Shown: one piece after another, positions 1 to 5,283 of the stretch
Layout: each line of letters opens with the position of its first letter
Numbering within the stretch: the stretch's first letter is position 1
Position numbers and translations under genes: made by a program
Assembly: GCA_030612085.1 (NCBI GenBank)
Contig: JAUWOM010000059.1
Coordinates: 1-6,769, forward strand
Length of the DNA: 6,769 bases
DNA from: Actinomycetes bacterium
Lineage (GTDB): Bacteria > Actinomycetota > Humimicrobiia > JAHJRV01
Direction: 5' to 3'
The notes under the pieces: model-generated
The model's database searches: none
What the model saw: the letters and a program-made list of their open reading frames with translations, nothing else
Told to the model about the DNA's origin: nothing

Positions 1-83
1 TTTTTTTAATTTATTTTTTTGGTTTTTTTGGAAAATTTTTAAAATGTAATTTTTATAGAAAATAAGAAAATGATGGAGGATAA

Positions 84-1271
84 ATGATAGAAAGATCGGA
101 AAAAATTAAACTTTTTTCTCAAAGATTAAAAAATGCAAAAAAAGCTAATAGGTATTTTTATATGAGAGAGATTCAAGGTCCTTCACGTGCAAAAGTAATT
201 GTTGAAGGAAAAGAGTATATTAACTTTGCCTCTTATAGTTATTTAGGTATTTCGGACCATCCAGATATAATGCAAGCTGCTAAAAATGCAATTGATAAAT
301 ATGGCTCAGCTACAGGTGGTGTTAGATTATTAGCAGGAACTACAACATTACACACAAAACTGGAAGAGAAGATAGCTGAATTTAAAAAAGTAGAGGCAGC
401 AATTACATATAGTAGTGGTTATGTTGCAAACTTGTCTTCCATTTCGAGTCTGACAAGTACAAAAGATATTATTGTAATGGACAAACTTGATCACGCCAGT
501 ATTATTGATGGCTGTATGTTATCAGGAGCTCATTTTAGAACTTATAAACATAATAATATGAAACATTTAGAAAAGATATTAGAGAAGAACAAAGATTATA
601 ATATAAAGTTAATTATAGTAGATGCAGTTTTTAGTATGGATGGAGATATTGCTGATCTACCAAATATAAGAAAATTAGCTGATAAGTATGGAGCAGATGT
701 AATGATAGATGAAGCTCACGCATTAGGAGTATTAGGAGAAACTGGAAGGGGAATAGAAGAGCATTTTAATATCGATGGAAGTGTAGATATTAAGATGGGG
801 ACATTGAGTAAAACAATACCAAGTGTCGGTGGTTATATTGCTGGTAACAAAGATTTAATCAATTATTTAAAACATATTTCAAGGGGTTTTGTATTTTCTG
901 CAAGTCTTCCACCATCATCGGTTGCTGCAGCTTTAGCGGCTTTGAATGTTATGGAGAAAGAAACATGGAGATATGAAAAGTTGAGAGAAAATACCAGGTT
1001 ATTTAATCAGGGATTAATTGAAATGGGCTATAATACCATGAATAGTGAAACTGCAGTAGTTCCAATTCTAATAGGAGATGAAGAAAGAACATTGGAGCTT
1101 GCAAGATTTGTAAATGACAATGGAATATATGTTTGTCCAATTCTTTATCCAGCTATTCCAAAAAATACAAACAGGATTAGAAATCATGTGATGGCCACTC
1201 ATTCTATAAAGGATATTAATAAAGCTCTTGATATATATTATAAGGGTGGAAAGAAGATAGGAATTAAATAA
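84..1271 (+). CDS. PLP-dependent alpha-oxoamine synthase (serine palmitoyltransferase / KBL / BioF-like)
   Basis: Members of this family join an amino acid (glycine, serine or alanine) to an acyl thioester with loss of CO2, using pyridoxal phosphate in the cytosol. The 395-residue length is normal for the family. Visible landmarks are the GSATGGVRLLAGT segment (74-86), SSGYVANL (110-117), the cofactor-stacking His in LDHASIIDG (H137), VFSMDGDIADLP (182-193), DEAHALGVLG (Asp209 for the pyridine nitrogen, His212), the Schiff-base lysine in GTLSK (Lys243), and the C-terminal RIRNHVMATHS (364-374) in the place of the RxR..AAH motif. The stretch SVGGYIAG...INYLKHISRGFVFSASLPP (247-277) resembles serine palmitoyltransferase-type members more than E. 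coli KBL. The start is ATG with GGAGG at 75-79; an in-frame TAA at 81-83 rules out an upstream start. plsY follows after 116 nt. The family is clear; the substrate (2-amino-3-ketobutyrate, 8-amino-7-oxononanoate, a sphingoid base or another alpha-aminoketone) is not. Confidence 0.9.
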   Translation: MIERSEKIKLFSQRLKNAKKANRYFYMREIQGPSRAKVIVEGKEYINFASYSYLGISDHPDIMQAAKNAIDKYGSATGGVRLLAGTTTLHTKLEEKIAEFKKVEAAITYSSGYVANLSSISSLTSTKDIIVMDKLDHASIIDGCMLSGAHFRTYKHNNMKHLEKILEKNKDYNIKLIIVDAVFSMDGDIADLPNIRKLADKYGADVMIDEAHALGVLGETGRGIEEHFNIDGSVDIKMGTLSKTIPSVGGYIAGNKDLINYLKHISRGFVFSASLPPSSVAAALAALNVMEKETWRYEKLRENTRLFNQGLIEMGYNTMNSETAVVPILIGDEERTLELARFVNDNGIYVCPILYPAIPKNTNRIRNHVMATHSIKDINKALDIYYKGGKKIGIK

Positions 1272-1387
1272 AGTGTTAGCTTATAAATCTAATCTTTTTT
1301 AGGTTTAAAATATATAAAATAATTTAGTATTTTTTAACTTCACATATTAACCTAATCTTAATTATAGATTTTTAAAAAGGGGGTATC

Positions 1388-1978
1388 TTGGAGATATTAT
1401 TATCAGGTTCATTAGTGATATTGGGATACTTATTAGGTTCAATACCTAATGTTTATATTGTAGTTAAACTTTTTACAGGTAAGGATATAAGAAGTATAGG
1501 AAGTGGAAATGTTGGTGGATTAAATGCTGCAAGAAACGTAAGTTTACCAATTGGTCTTTTAGGTGGTCTTTTAGATGTAGCAAAGGGAGTCTTAGCAGTA
1601 TTTTTAGCTCAAAAATTTAGTTCAAATGAAATAGTCTATCTTTTAACTGGTATAGCAGCTGTTGCAGGTCATAACTGGCCTCTATATCTAAATTTTATTG
1701 GTGGAAAGGGAGTTGGAACAACTTTAGGTGTGATGAGTATGATAAATCCTATAGTACTTATTCCTTGTTTGGTAGGTGGAGCATTAATTGCACTAATCTT
1801 AAAAGAAGCTTCAGTTGGGGCAATTGCAGGATTCTTAGCAGGAACTATTTATCTCTGGATTGATTATAAATCTGTATATTATCTTCTTTTTGGATTAGTT
1901 TTAACTTTATTCACTATAATAAGATTCAGAAAAGATTTATTTGAATACCTTAAAAAGAGAAATATAATTAAAAATTAG
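1388..1978 (+). CDS. plsY: Glycerol-3-phosphate acyltransferase PlsY (acyl-phosphate dependent)
   Basis: PlsY is an integral membrane enzyme that moves an acyl chain from acyl-phosphate to glycerol-3-phosphate, giving lysophosphatidic acid, the first step of phospholipid synthesis in bacteria without PlsB. The 196-residue protein has several hydrophobic segments (about 3-26, 53-74, 82-101, 112-137, 139-157, 162-178) and a basic C-terminus. The three family motifs are present: motif 1 around GSIP (17-20) and GKDIRSIGSGNVGGLNAARN (31-50), motif 2 around LLDVAKG (61-67), and motif 3 GHNWPLYLNFIGGKGVGT (94-111). Motif 1 departs from the usual GSGNPGATN: Pro42 is Val, and Ala44-Thr45 are Gly-Leu. 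The start is TTG, four bases after a strong AAGGGGG (1377-1383); an in-frame TAA at 1373-1375 closes the frame and the next Met is near residue 116, so TTG is secure. A weak promoter (TTCACA 1339-1344, TATAGA 1363-1368) may drive it, otherwise it is read from the upstream gene. Confidence 0.93.
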   Translation: MEILLSGSLVILGYLLGSIPNVYIVVKLFTGKDIRSIGSGNVGGLNAARNVSLPIGLLGGLLDVAKGVLAVFLAQKFSSNEIVYLLTGIAAVAGHNWPLYLNFIGGKGVGTTLGVMSMINPIVLIPCLVGGALIALILKEASVGAIAGFLAGTIYLWIDYKSVYYLLFGLVLTLFTIIRFRKDLFEYLKKRNIIKN

Positions 1979-2022
1979 GAAAATTTACATAATAACAATG
2001 TTAAAATTTTTCTTAAAAATAT

Positions 2023-2031
2023 TGATATAAT
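2023..2031 (+). promoter_or_regulatory. Extended -10 promoter for tRNA-Arg(UCU)
   Basis: A perfect TATAAT (2026-2031) is preceded by TG one base upstream (2023-2024), the extended -10 form TGnTATAAT. No good -35 hexamer is seen at 17 bp, which is tolerated by extended -10 promoters. It lies 28 bp before the mature tRNA 5' end and after the plsY stop, so the tRNA genes need not depend on plsY transcription. Confidence 0.6.
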
Positions 2032-2059
2032 TAGATAAAATAATAAATTTAAATTATGT

Positions 2060-2136
2060 GCGCCTGTAGCTCAGTTGGATAGAGCTACGGACTTCTAATC
2101 CGTAGGTCGGGGGTTCGAGTCCCTCCAGGCGCGCCA
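2060..2136 (+). tRNA. tRNA-Arg(UCU)
   Basis: The 77-nt gene folds as a complete cloverleaf: acceptor GCGCCTG/CAGGCGC, D arm GCTC/GAGC, anticodon stem ACGGA/TCCGT, loop CTTCTAA with anticodon TCT (2094-2096), and T loop TTCGAGT. The discriminator is G and CCA is encoded (2134-2136). It should read AGA/AGG, the Arg codons that dominate in this AT-rich genome. Its first 26 nt are identical to those of tRNA-Arg(UCG) at 2591. Confidence 0.97.
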
Positions 2137-2293
2137 TTTTTTTATTAATATTTTTTATTTCATTAAATAAAGTTTATCAATAGCTTTGTGAAGTTTGATA
2201 TTTAAATCATTCATAAATAAGTTCTTTCACCTCTTATAATTTTAATTTTTTTGGATATTTTTACATAATCTGATATCAATAACTGAATTTAAA

Positions 2294-2322
2294 TTGAAAT
2301 ATTTTTCGTAGTTTGAGATAAT
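2294..2322 (+). promoter_or_regulatory. Promoter for the tRNA-His/Gly genes
   Basis: TTGAAA (2294-2299) and GATAAT (2317-2322) are separated by exactly 17 bp, and TG stands one base before the -10 (2314-2315). Initiation 7-8 bp downstream would fall at about 2329-2330, just 2-3 nt before the mature tRNA-His 5' end. This is the best-matched promoter in the window and suggests that the cluster has at least two transcription starts. Confidence 0.7.
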
Positions 2323-2331
2323 TAGAATAGT

Positions 2332-2410
2332 GGTGAGCGTAGCTCAGCTTGGTTAGAGCGCAGGATTGTGGCTCCTGAGGTCGCGGGTTCAAATCCCGTC
2401 GTTCACCCCA
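2332..2410 (+). tRNA. tRNA-His(GUG)
   Basis: The cloverleaf has anticodon stem CAGGA/TCCTG, loop TTGTGGC and anticodon GTG (2368-2370). The acceptor stem has eight pairs: the extra G-1 at 2332 pairs with C73 at 2407, which is the identity element recognised by histidyl-tRNA synthetase. CCA is encoded at 2408-2410. Confidence 0.97.
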
Positions 2411-2421
2411 GATTATTAAAT

Positions 2422-2497
2422 GCGGATGTAGTTCAGTTGGTAGAATGTCACCTTGCCAAGGTGAAGGTCACGGGTTCGAACCCCGTCATCCGCTCCA
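2422..2497 (+). tRNA. tRNA-Gly(GCC)
   Basis: The 76-nt cloverleaf has acceptor GCGGATG/CATCCGC, anticodon stem TCACC/GGTGA, loop TTGCCAA and anticodon GCC (2455-2457). The discriminator is T and CCA is encoded. It begins 11 nt after tRNA-His and is almost certainly on the same transcript. Confidence 0.97.
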
Positions 2498-2590
2498 TTT
2501 GATTATAAAATTTTCCTTTATTACAAATAAACTTTACGATTTTAAGGGTAATAAAGAATATTTATTATTTCAATGAAGAAAAAGATGTAA

Positions 2591-2667
2591 GCGCCTGTAG
2601 CTCAGTTGGATAGAGCAGCGGACTTCGAATCCGAAGGTTGGGGGTTCAAATCCCTTCAGGCGCGCCA
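2591..2667 (+). tRNA. tRNA-Arg(UCG)
   Basis: The 77-nt cloverleaf has acceptor GCGCCTG/CAGGCGC, loop CTTCGAA and anticodon TCG (2625-2627), for CGN codons. The anticodon stem GCGGA/TCCGA has a G27-A43 mismatch at its base, and the T stem GGGGG/CCCTT has two G-T pairs. It is a close paralogue of tRNA-Arg(UCU). CCA is encoded. I see no convincing promoter in the 93-nt gap before it. Confidence 0.95.
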
Positions 2668-2710
2668 AAAAATTTATATAATAGTACCAAAAACACTACA
2701 AAGAGAAAGT

Positions 2711-2787
2711 GGGTCGTTAGCTCAGTCTGGTAGAGCAGCTGACTCTTAATCAGCAGGTCGCAGGTTCGAAGCCTGCACGACCCACCA
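2711..2787 (+). tRNA. tRNA-Lys(CUU)
   Basis: The 77-nt cloverleaf has acceptor GGGTCGT/ACGACCC, anticodon stem GCTGA/TCAGC, loop CTCTTAA and anticodon CTT (2745-2747). The discriminator is A and CCA is encoded. This is the AAG-reading isoacceptor, not the more usual UUU one, which must be encoded elsewhere. Confidence 0.97.
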
Positions 2788-2799
2788 GTTTTTAAAACT

Positions 2800-2884
2800 G
2801 CGAGAGTGGTGGAATTGGCAGACACGCTAGACTTAGGATCTAGTGGGTAAAACCTTGGGGGTTCGAGTCCCCCCTCTCGCACCA
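2800..2884 (+). tRNA. tRNA-Leu(UAG)
   Basis: The 85-nt gene has acceptor GCGAGAG/CTCTCGC, anticodon stem CTAGA/TCTAG, loop CTTAGGA with anticodon TAG (2834-2836), and the long variable arm typical of tRNA-Leu (2844-2856). The discriminator is A and CCA is encoded. It starts 12 nt after tRNA-Lys and is the last tRNA of the cluster. Confidence 0.97.
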
Positions 2885-2922
2885 TTTTTACCAAATAATT
2901 TTTATGAATTTTTTGTATATAT

Positions 2923-2951
2923 AAACAAAAGGCTATATACTTCAAGATTTA
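2923..2951 (+). repeat. 29-bp direct repeat, copy 1
   Basis: This 29-bp segment (core GGCTATATACTTCAAG) is repeated exactly at 2999-3027. The period is 76 bp, with 47 bp between the copies, and the GTAG-hairpin sits in that interval. With only two copies and a long spacer it does not look like a CRISPR array. Confidence 0.9.
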
Positions 2952-2960
2952 ATAAATCAT

Positions 2961-2983
2961 GTAGGGCAACCCTTCAGGGTTGC
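2961..2983 (+). repeat. REP-like palindrome with GTAG foot
   Basis: A perfect 7-bp stem GCAACCC/GGGTTGC with loop TTCA (2966-2983) is preceded by GTAG at 2961-2964. GTAG 5' of an imperfect or perfect hairpin is the hallmark of REP elements mobilised by RAYT (TnpA-REP, Y1 transposase) enzymes. This is the only GC-rich patch in the spacer. No U-run follows it, so it is a poor intrinsic terminator, although it could still protect or end the tRNA transcript. The mobile-element reading is an inference from structure. Confidence 0.55.
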
Positions 2984-2998
2984 ATTATTAACTATATA

Positions 2999-3027
2999 AA
3001 ACAAAAGGCTATATACTTCAAGATTTA
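2999..3027 (+). repeat. 29-bp direct repeat, copy 2
   Basis: This is identical over 29 bp to 2923-2951; similarity ends after the final A (G at 3028 against A at 2952). It lies just upstream of the tig promoter region. The pair probably arose by duplication around the hairpin element or by insertion of a repeat unit. Confidence 0.9.
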
Positions 3028-3069
3028 GTATTAGTAAGGTTATGTTTACTGATTGTAGAAATAGTTTTC

Positions 3070-3078
3070 TGATATAAT
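3070..3078 (+). promoter_or_regulatory. Extended -10 promoter for tig
   Basis: TATAAT (3073-3078) is preceded by TG with one base between (3070-3071). The predicted start at about 3085 gives a leader of roughly 27 nt before the tig ATG. The -35 region is weak (CTGATT at 3049-3054). A short inverted repeat, TTAGTAA/TTACTGA (3031-3037 and 3046-3052), overlaps the -35 area and could be an operator, but there is no independent support for that. Confidence 0.6.
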
Positions 3079-3111
3079 TTTATAAAAATTAGTAAGAGGT
3101 AAAAGCTTAAG

Positions 3112-4416
3112 ATGAATAATATAAAAATAAAGACATTAGTAGAAAAAATTGAGAAAAATAAGGTGAAGATAGAAGTGGAGGTTCCGTATGACTTGTTCAA
3201 AAAGGATATTGAACAAGCTTACAAAAAGATCTCAAAATCATTAAAAATTCCTGGTTTTAGAAAGGGAAACATACCTAAAAAAATTATAGATGCAAGAGTT
3301 GGTCAAGATTATATTTTAAAGGAGGCTTTAGAAGAATCTGTACTAAAATACTATCTTCAAGCAGTTTCACAGTCAAAGGTAAAACCTGTTGTTAAACCAG
3401 AAATAAAAGTTGAACAGTTAGAGAAAGAAAAAGCTCTAAAATTTACAGTTAAAGTATTAGTTGAACCGGAGGTTTTACTGAAAAAATATAAGGGAATTAA
3501 ATTAGAGAAAAAAATAGCAAGAGTTGGAGAGAAAGAAGTTAAATCACAACTTGAAGGATTAAGAAATCAATTTGCAAGATTGGAAGAGGATGAGAACCAA
3601 GTTGTAAAAAAAGATAGTTATATAGTTGCTGATATTGACTATTATTTAGACAATACATTAGTAAAAGAAAATAGTGGTACAGATTATTTATTACAAGTTG
3701 GATCAGGAGCTTCATTTGGTGATAAGGAAAAAGAGTTAATTGGAATGAGAATAGGTGATAAGAAGATTTTAGAAATGTCATATCCAGAGAACCATCTTAA
3801 TAAGAAAATAGCAGGTAAAAAAATAAAGTGTCATGTTAAATTAAAAGCTATAAAAAAGAAATTACTGCCCGAAGTTAATGATGAATTTGCAAAAACGGTG
3901 GGTGGTTTTAATAACTTAGATGAGTTAAATAAATATATTAAAAATGAGACAAAAAAGAAAAAACAGGAGGATATCAAATCTTTAAGAAAGATTAAGATAC
4001 TAGAGGAATTAATTAAATATAACCCGATTGACATTCCACCTATTATGATAGAAAATCGAAGTAAAGAGCTTATCGATAGTTTTAAACAAAATCTGGAAAA
4101 ACAGGAGTCAAGTTTAGATGACTTTTTAAAAATGACAAATCAGGATAAAAAGTCATTTGAAAAAAATTACAAAAAAAGAGCTGAATTAGAAATTAGTAAT
4201 AATCTAATTTTAGATAAAGTTTCGGGAAAAGAGAATATAAAAGTATCTGATGAAACATTGAAATCTGAAGCTAAAAGAATAGCAAGTTATGCCGGTGATA
4301 AAAAAGATGATGTTTATAACTACTATATTAAGGGAATGGGTTATTATGATCTAAAACTGGAATTAAGGAGAAGAAAAACATTAGATTTTTTACTTGATAA
4401 TGCAAAAATTGTTTAA
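3112..4416 (+). CDS. tig: Trigger factor, ribosome-associated chaperone
   Basis: Trigger factor binds the ribosome at the tunnel exit and shields nascent chains; it also carries a peptidyl-prolyl isomerase domain. The 434 residues show the standard three parts: a ribosome-binding N-terminal domain with the signature PGFRKG (47-52) followed by IPKKII; a PPIase (FKBP-like) domain at about 164-248 with the GSG...GDKEKELIGMRIGDK segment; and a C-terminal chaperone domain opening with LLPEVNDEFAKTVGGF (251-266). The chain is very rich in Lys and Glu with long helical stretches. The start is ATG; GAGG at 3096-3099 is 12 nt away, somewhat long, and an in-frame TAA at 3100-3102 excludes an earlier start. 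clpP follows after 87 nt, the classic tig-clpP order. It has its own extended -10 promoter. Confidence 0.97.
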   Translation: MNNIKIKTLVEKIEKNKVKIEVEVPYDLFKKDIEQAYKKISKSLKIPGFRKGNIPKKIIDARVGQDYILKEALEESVLKYYLQAVSQSKVKPVVKPEIKVEQLEKEKALKFTVKVLVEPEVLLKKYKGIKLEKKIARVGEKEVKSQLEGLRNQFARLEEDENQVVKKDSYIVADIDYYLDNTLVKENSGTDYLLQVGSGASFGDKEKELIGMRIGDKKILEMSYPENHLNKKIAGKKIKCHVKLKAIKKKLLPEVNDEFAKTVGGFNNLDELNKYIKNETKKKKQEDIKSLRKIKILEELIKYNPIDIPPIMIENRSKELIDSFKQNLEKQESSLDDFLKMTNQDKKSFEKNYKKRAELEISNNLILDKVSGKENIKVSDETLKSEAKRIASYAGDKKDDVYNYYIKGMGYYDLKLELRRRKTLDFLLDNAKIV

Positions 4417-4438
4417 AAGAAAGTGAAATTTGTATAAT
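4409..4438 (+). promoter_or_regulatory. Possible clpP promoter overlapping the end of tig
   Basis: TTGTTT (4409-4414) and a perfect TATAAT (4433-4438) are 18 bp apart; the -35 overlaps the tig stop codon. A second TATAAT lies at 4467-4472 without a good -35. Either could start clpP transcription, and in AT-rich DNA such matches also arise by chance, so co-transcription with tig remains equally possible. Confidence 0.4.
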
Positions 4439-4503
4439 TTAATACCTTTAAACTTATGCAGTATCATATAATTTATTATCAATTTTTTAAAAAGAGGTAG
4501 AGT

Positions 4504-5091
4504 TTGAGTAATTTAATACCAATAGTCATTGAACAAACAAGTAGGGGTGAAAGATCTTTTGATATCTATTCAAGATTATTAAAAGAAAGAATAATTTTTT
4601 TAGGTGATAACATAGATGATAGACTTGCCAATTTGGTTATGGCCCAGTTACTTTTTTTAGAAGCAGAGGATCCTGAAAAAGATATTAATCTCTATATAAA
4701 CAGTCCTGGTGGTTTGATAACATCTACTATGGCTATTTATGATACGATGCAATTTATTAAGTCACCTGTTTCTACTATTTGTATGGGGCAAGCAGCAAGT
4801 GGAGCTGCTTTAATTTTGGCTGCTGGGGAAAAAGGAAAGAGATTTGCTCTTCCACATGCAAGAATTCTTCTTCACCAACCAAGTGGTGGAACAACAGGAA
4901 GTGCTACGGATGTTGATATTCATGCTAAGGAGATATTGAGAATGAGAGAAATGATGAATAAACTATTAGCTAAACATACGAGTCAATCAGTTAAAAAAAT
5001 CAATAAAGATACTGATAGAGATTTTATTATGACTGCTGAACATGCAAAGAAATATGGAATAATAGATGAAATCTTCACTAAAAGACTATAA
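4504..5091 (+). CDS. clpP: ATP-dependent Clp protease proteolytic subunit ClpP
   Basis: ClpP is a serine protease that forms the double-heptamer barrel fed by Clp ATPases. The 195-residue protein carries the full triad: Ser99 in [12 protein letters not shown], His124 in LLHQPSGG, and Asp173 in DTDRDFIM; the spacings (25 and 49) equal those of E. coli Clp[31 protein letters not shown] at the N-terminus includes the axial-pore and processing region; INSPGG (65-70) is the oxyanion-loop motif. The residues after the nucleophile are SGAA rather than the usual SMGA. The start is TTG: AAAGAGGT (4491-4498) is correctly spaced, an in-frame TAG sits at 4498-4500, and the first internal Met is residue 46. 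Unusually, clpX is not directly downstream; a T-box leader and valS follow instead. Confidence 0.97.
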   Translation: MSNLIPIVIEQTSRGERSFDIYSRLLKERIIFLGDNIDDRLANLVMAQLLFLEAEDPEKDINLYINSPGGLITSTMAIYDTMQFIKSPVSTICMGQAASGAALILAAGEKGKRFALPHARILLHQPSGGTTGSATDVDIHAKEILRMREMMNKLLAKHTSQSVKKINKDTDRDFIMTAEHAKKYGIIDEIFTKRL

Positions 5092-5219
5092 GGACAATTT
5101 AACCAAGGTAACCTAATCGGTAAGTCCGTTATATAGAATGAGTGCTCCCCTTTTGGAGAAAGAAGGTGGTACCACGAATTATGCCCAATTCGTCCTTTTA
5201 GAATTGGGTTTTTTTGTTT
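5092..5219 (+). promoter_or_regulatory. T-box leader controlling valS (compact, short Stem I region)
   Basis: T-box RNAs sense uncharged tRNA and then favour an antiterminator over a terminator. The conserved T-box, GGTGGTACCACG, is at 5165-5176. The antiterminator folds canonically: A1 AGAAGG/CCTTTT (5161-5166, 5194-5199), a 7-nt bulge TGGTACC (5167-5173), and A2 ACGAATT/AATTCGT (5174-5180, 5187-5193). The bulge TGGT can pair with ACCA of tRNA-Val. CTCC/GGAG (5145-5158) fits Stem III, and CCGTTA (5126-5131) with GAATGAGTG fits the Stem IIA/B F-box region. Only about 75 nt separate the clpP stop from the T-box, too little for a classical Stem I of about 100 nt. GGAC/GTCC (5092-5095, 5124-5127), extendable by TATAA/TTATA into the clpP stop, may be a minimal Stem I. 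Candidate Val specifiers are GTA at 5120-5122 or 5108-5110, each followed by A. The antiterminator is firm; the 5' part is inferred. Confidence 0.85.
5184..5219 (+). terminator. T-box intrinsic terminator before valS
   Basis: An 8-bp perfect stem CCCAATTC/GAATTGGG (5184-5191 and 5201-5208) with a 9-nt loop is followed by seven Ts (5209-5215). Its 5' arm shares AATTC with the antiterminator A2 helix, so the two structures are mutually exclusive, as expected of a transcriptional T-box. When tRNA-Val is charged it should stop transcription ahead of valS. Confidence 0.92.
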
Positions 5220-5241
5220 AAATTAATTAAAAATTATAGTT

Positions 5242-5283
5242 AAAGGGGGAAGCAAATTTTAATTTTAAAAATTTGCAAATCTT
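5242..5283 (+). promoter_or_regulatory. valS ribosome binding site with looped-out hairpin
   Basis: The only strong Shine-Dalgarno sequence, AAAGGGGGA (5242-5250), is 34 nt from the valS ATG, too far for normal initiation. Between them lies a perfect 9-bp inverted repeat GCAAATTTT/AAAATTTGC (5252-5260 and 5268-5276) with a 7-nt loop. Folding it leaves about 9 nt between GGGGG and ATG, an ideal spacing. The in-frame TAA at 5266-5268 and the lack of another in-frame start fix ATG 5284 as the start. The stem is visible; its role is inferred. Confidence 0.65.

Noticed and set aside
1..83. Promoter or upstream terminator in the T-rich start of the window
   Set aside because: The first 40 bases are mostly T, and -10/-35-like words there have poor spacing (TTGGAA to TATAGA is 20 bp); with the upstream gene not visible nothing can be supported.
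1285..1306. Terminator after the alpha-oxoamine synthase
   Set aside because: AAATCTAA/TTAGGTTT can pair over 8 bp with one G-T, but the stem is very AT-rich and is followed by A-rich sequence, not a T-run.
2137..2158. T-run directly after tRNA-Arg(UCU) as an intrinsic terminator
   Set aside because: There is no separate hairpin before the Ts; the only stem is the tRNA acceptor itself. Possible weak termination, not callable.
2646..2945. Reverse-strand reading frame of 99 codons over the Arg, Lys and Leu tRNA genes
   Set aside because: It is antisense to three tRNAs and its peptide (GLEPPRFYPLDPKSS-type) is the familiar artefact produced by translating tRNA genes.
2923..3027. Minimal CRISPR array from the two 29-bp repeats
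   Set aside because: Only two copies, a 47-bp spacer holding a hairpin, a non-palindromic AT-rich repeat and no cas genes in the window; duplication or a REP-like unit fits better.
2843..3028. Forward 61-codon frame starting within tRNA-Leu
   Set aside because: Its first part translates the tRNA-Leu 3' half (GVRVPPLAP, another known tRNA artefact) and the rest runs through the repeat region; no ribosome binding site.
3018..4034. Reverse-strand frames within and before tig (3018-3200, 3539-3781, 3831-4034)
   Set aside because: Low-complexity Leu/Phe/Ser-rich antisense shadows of a Lys/Glu-rich gene; tig itself is unambiguous.
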